Positions 62,528 to 64,000 of a stretch of 64,000 nt of DNA are shown here, in pieces (position 1 is the first letter of the stretch; each line of letters opens with the position of its first letter). Below the pieces are notes generated by a model. It had not been told where the DNA came from. It saw only the letters and a list, made by a program, of their open reading frames with translations, and did no database searches. A program made the position numbers and the translations under genes. The DNA lies in NCBI RefSeq assembly GCF_016654115.1, contig NZ_JAEQAZ010000007.1:52647-116646 (forward strand), in the 5' to 3' direction. This DNA comes from Streptomyces sp. MBT53. GTDB taxonomy: Bacteria > Actinomycetota > Actinomycetes > Streptomycetales > Streptomycetaceae.

Positions 62528-63736
62528 TCATGCGACGGCGGTTTCGGGGAGGCGAGGTTCGTAGAAGGTTCCGTCGCGGAGCATCGCGAACAGCACGTTG
62601 ATGCGTTGTCGGGCAAGGCGGAGGAGGGCTTGCGTGTGAGTCTTTCCTCGGGCCCGGCATTTGTCGTAGTAGGTGCGGGAGGCGGGATCGTGCAGGGCGG
62701 CGAACGCGGAGAGGAACATCGCGCGTTTGAGCTGCCGGTTGCCCCCTCTGGGTGCGTGTTCGCCGTGGATCGAGGTCCCCGAGGACTTTGTGGTCGGGGC
62801 GAGGCCGGCGTAGGAGGCGAGGTGGGCGGCGGTGGGGAAGCCCGTGCCGTCGCCGACGGTGACCAGCAGCACTGCGGCGGTCCTGACCGCGACCCCTGGC
62901 ATCGAGGTCAGGACCTTGGAAAGAGGGTGGTCCTCCAGCAGGGCCTTGATCTGGGCTTCCAGGGCCCGGCGCTGTTCATGGACGGCCGCGAGGGAGCGGG
63001 CCAGGGACGGGATCACGACGTCGAGCGTGCTGGTTCCCGGGACGACCACGGTCTGCTCGTCGAGCGCGTCGAAGACGTCGTCGATCAACCGGGTGGCCAT
63101 GCGCGGGGCCCTGGGCCGGACCACCTCGACCAGCTTGCGGCGTCCGGCCTTTCGCAGTGCGGCCGGGGATCCGTAGCGTTCCAGCAGCCAGGTCACCGCG
63201 GTGTGGTCCAGACGCGGTCCCAGGACGCGTTCCAGGCTGGGGTGGAACTGGGTGAGCAGGCCGCGTATCCGGTTGCTGGTGCGGGTGGCCTCAGCCGCCA
63301 GGTCCTGGTCGAAGCCGACCAGCACGGTCAGTTCGGCGGTGATCTCATCGGTCAGTTCAAGGGAGCGCAGGGTGTGGGGCATGGTGCGGGCGGCGTCCGC
63401 GATCACCGCGGCGTCCTTGGCGTCGGTCTTCGCCTCGCCCGGATACAGGTCGGCGATCCGCCGCATCGCGAGGCCGGGCAGGTAGGCGACCTTGCAGCCG
63501 GCGTCCCGGGCGACGGTGAGCGGGAGGGCGCCGATGGAGGCGGGCTGGTCCACGATCACCAGGACGGTGGCGAACTTCGCAGTCAGCTTGTCGAAGACGG
63601 CCCGCAGTTTCGGCTCGCTGTTGGGCAGCTGCTTGTCGAGGACCTTCTTGCCGGCCGGGGTGAGTCCATGGCCGTGGTGAGCACTCTTGCCGACGTCCAG
63701 GCCCAGGAACACGCCCACGTCTTCGGTGTCGAACAT
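62528..63736 (-). mobile_element. IS110-family transposase
   Basis: 402 residues from ATG 63736. N-terminal RuvC-like DEDD domain (VGVFLGLDVGKSAHHGHGLT, VLVIVDQPASIGALPL, EAKTDAKDAAVIADAARTM) and C-terminal transposase-20 domain with the catalytic-Ser region LASYAGLAPTTKSSG and RGGNRQLKRAMFLSAFAAL. Full length and apparently intact. IS110 elements are excised through a circular form and guided by a structured RNA. Ends cannot be fixed: no terminal inverted repeats are expected. Confidence 0.93.
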
Positions 63737-63994
63737 CGCGCCCTTCCAAGGGAGTTGAACGTGCCGACCTTGGCAGTGGTGTCGTACGCGCGCATCCACG
63801 TTATGCAGACCTGCCGCCCGCGAACTGTCCGGCATTGCGCCGGACCGGGCGGTGGCCGGACCTCTGATCAGCGTCTCCGACGGCACCTCCCGGGCCCGGT
63901 GACACCACCCCCCAGGTCATCCGTTCGACAGGGGGGAACAGTCATGCCGGGCCCGGAGGCCAGCGGCCCCATTGCGGAACCGCGAAGAACATAA
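63737..63994 (-). other. Non-coding flank of IS110 where the bridge RNA is expected
   Basis: About 260 bp upstream of the transposase ATG with no convincing gene. In IS110-type elements the long non-coding end 5' of the transposase encodes the bridge RNA that pairs with target and donor DNA. I see no diagnostic structure by eye. The other side (62391-62527) is shorter, which fits this orientation. Confidence 0.35.
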
Positions 63995-64000
63995 CGGGGG

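Overview
The window looks like a chromosomal segment of a Streptomyces or close relative. It has very high GC, strong G/C bias at third codon positions, frequent GTG starts, an 1124-residue pyruvate carboxylase, a secreted GH18 chitinase preceded by 12-bp direct repeats, large LuxR-family ATPase regulators, and rare TTA (bldA-type) codons. I saw no rRNA, tRNA or CRISPR array.

Layout. 1-1108: 3' halves of two divergent genes (Lrp/AsnC regulator and M20 amidohydrolase) meet head to head at about 480, which looks like a deletion scar. 1176-8443: a membrane protein, secreted chitinase, pyruvate carboxylase, isochorismatase-like hydrolase and GlxA-type regulator. 8490-14133: a sugar-acid catabolic cluster (UxaA-type dehydratase, SMP-30 lactonase, LysR regulator, enolase-superfamily dehydratase, SDR dehydrogenase) with LysR-type ATTCG motifs in three promoter regions. 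14155-25957: a glycan-utilisation locus (GH95 fucosidase, ROK repressor, secreted GH27 alpha-galactosidase, two sugar ABC permeases, binding lipoprotein, GH36 alpha-galactosidase). There is no ATPase gene, as expected if a shared MsiK-type ATPase is used. The GH36 gene has a TTA codon.

25970-31065: P450, a YceI-WrbA fusion, two paralogous MarR regulators flanking a multiply broken acetoacetate-decarboxylase pseudogene, and an HdeD-like protein. 31296-42519: a kinase-like/LPG-synthase-type membrane protein, two LAL regulators (one with 54-bp tandem repeats in its coding sequence), DUF1003, a helical hypothetical protein and a PucR-like regulator. 42516-47173: secreted phospholipase D-like protein, small monooxygenase, dihydrolipoyl dehydrogenase and a PLP enzyme. 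47174-54073: mostly poorly characterised genes with TetR regulators, a methyltransferase and a stand-alone condensation-like enzyme, interspersed with coding-like remnants.

54248-58613: a peptide-type ABC transporter operon cut short by an in-frame deletion. The second permease keeps about 37 residues and is fused to the HTH end of a PucR regulator. Related 12-bp motifs survive on both sides, before the transporter and before the neighbouring FAD oxidoreductase. 58629-62390: ADP-ribosylglycohydrolase, small P-loop kinase, acyl-CoA-dehydrogenase-like flavoenzyme and dienelactone hydrolase. The window ends in an IS110-family transposase.

The main themes are carbohydrate scavenging (chitin, alpha-galactosides, probably fucosylated glycans feeding a sugar-acid pathway) and gene decay by deletion.
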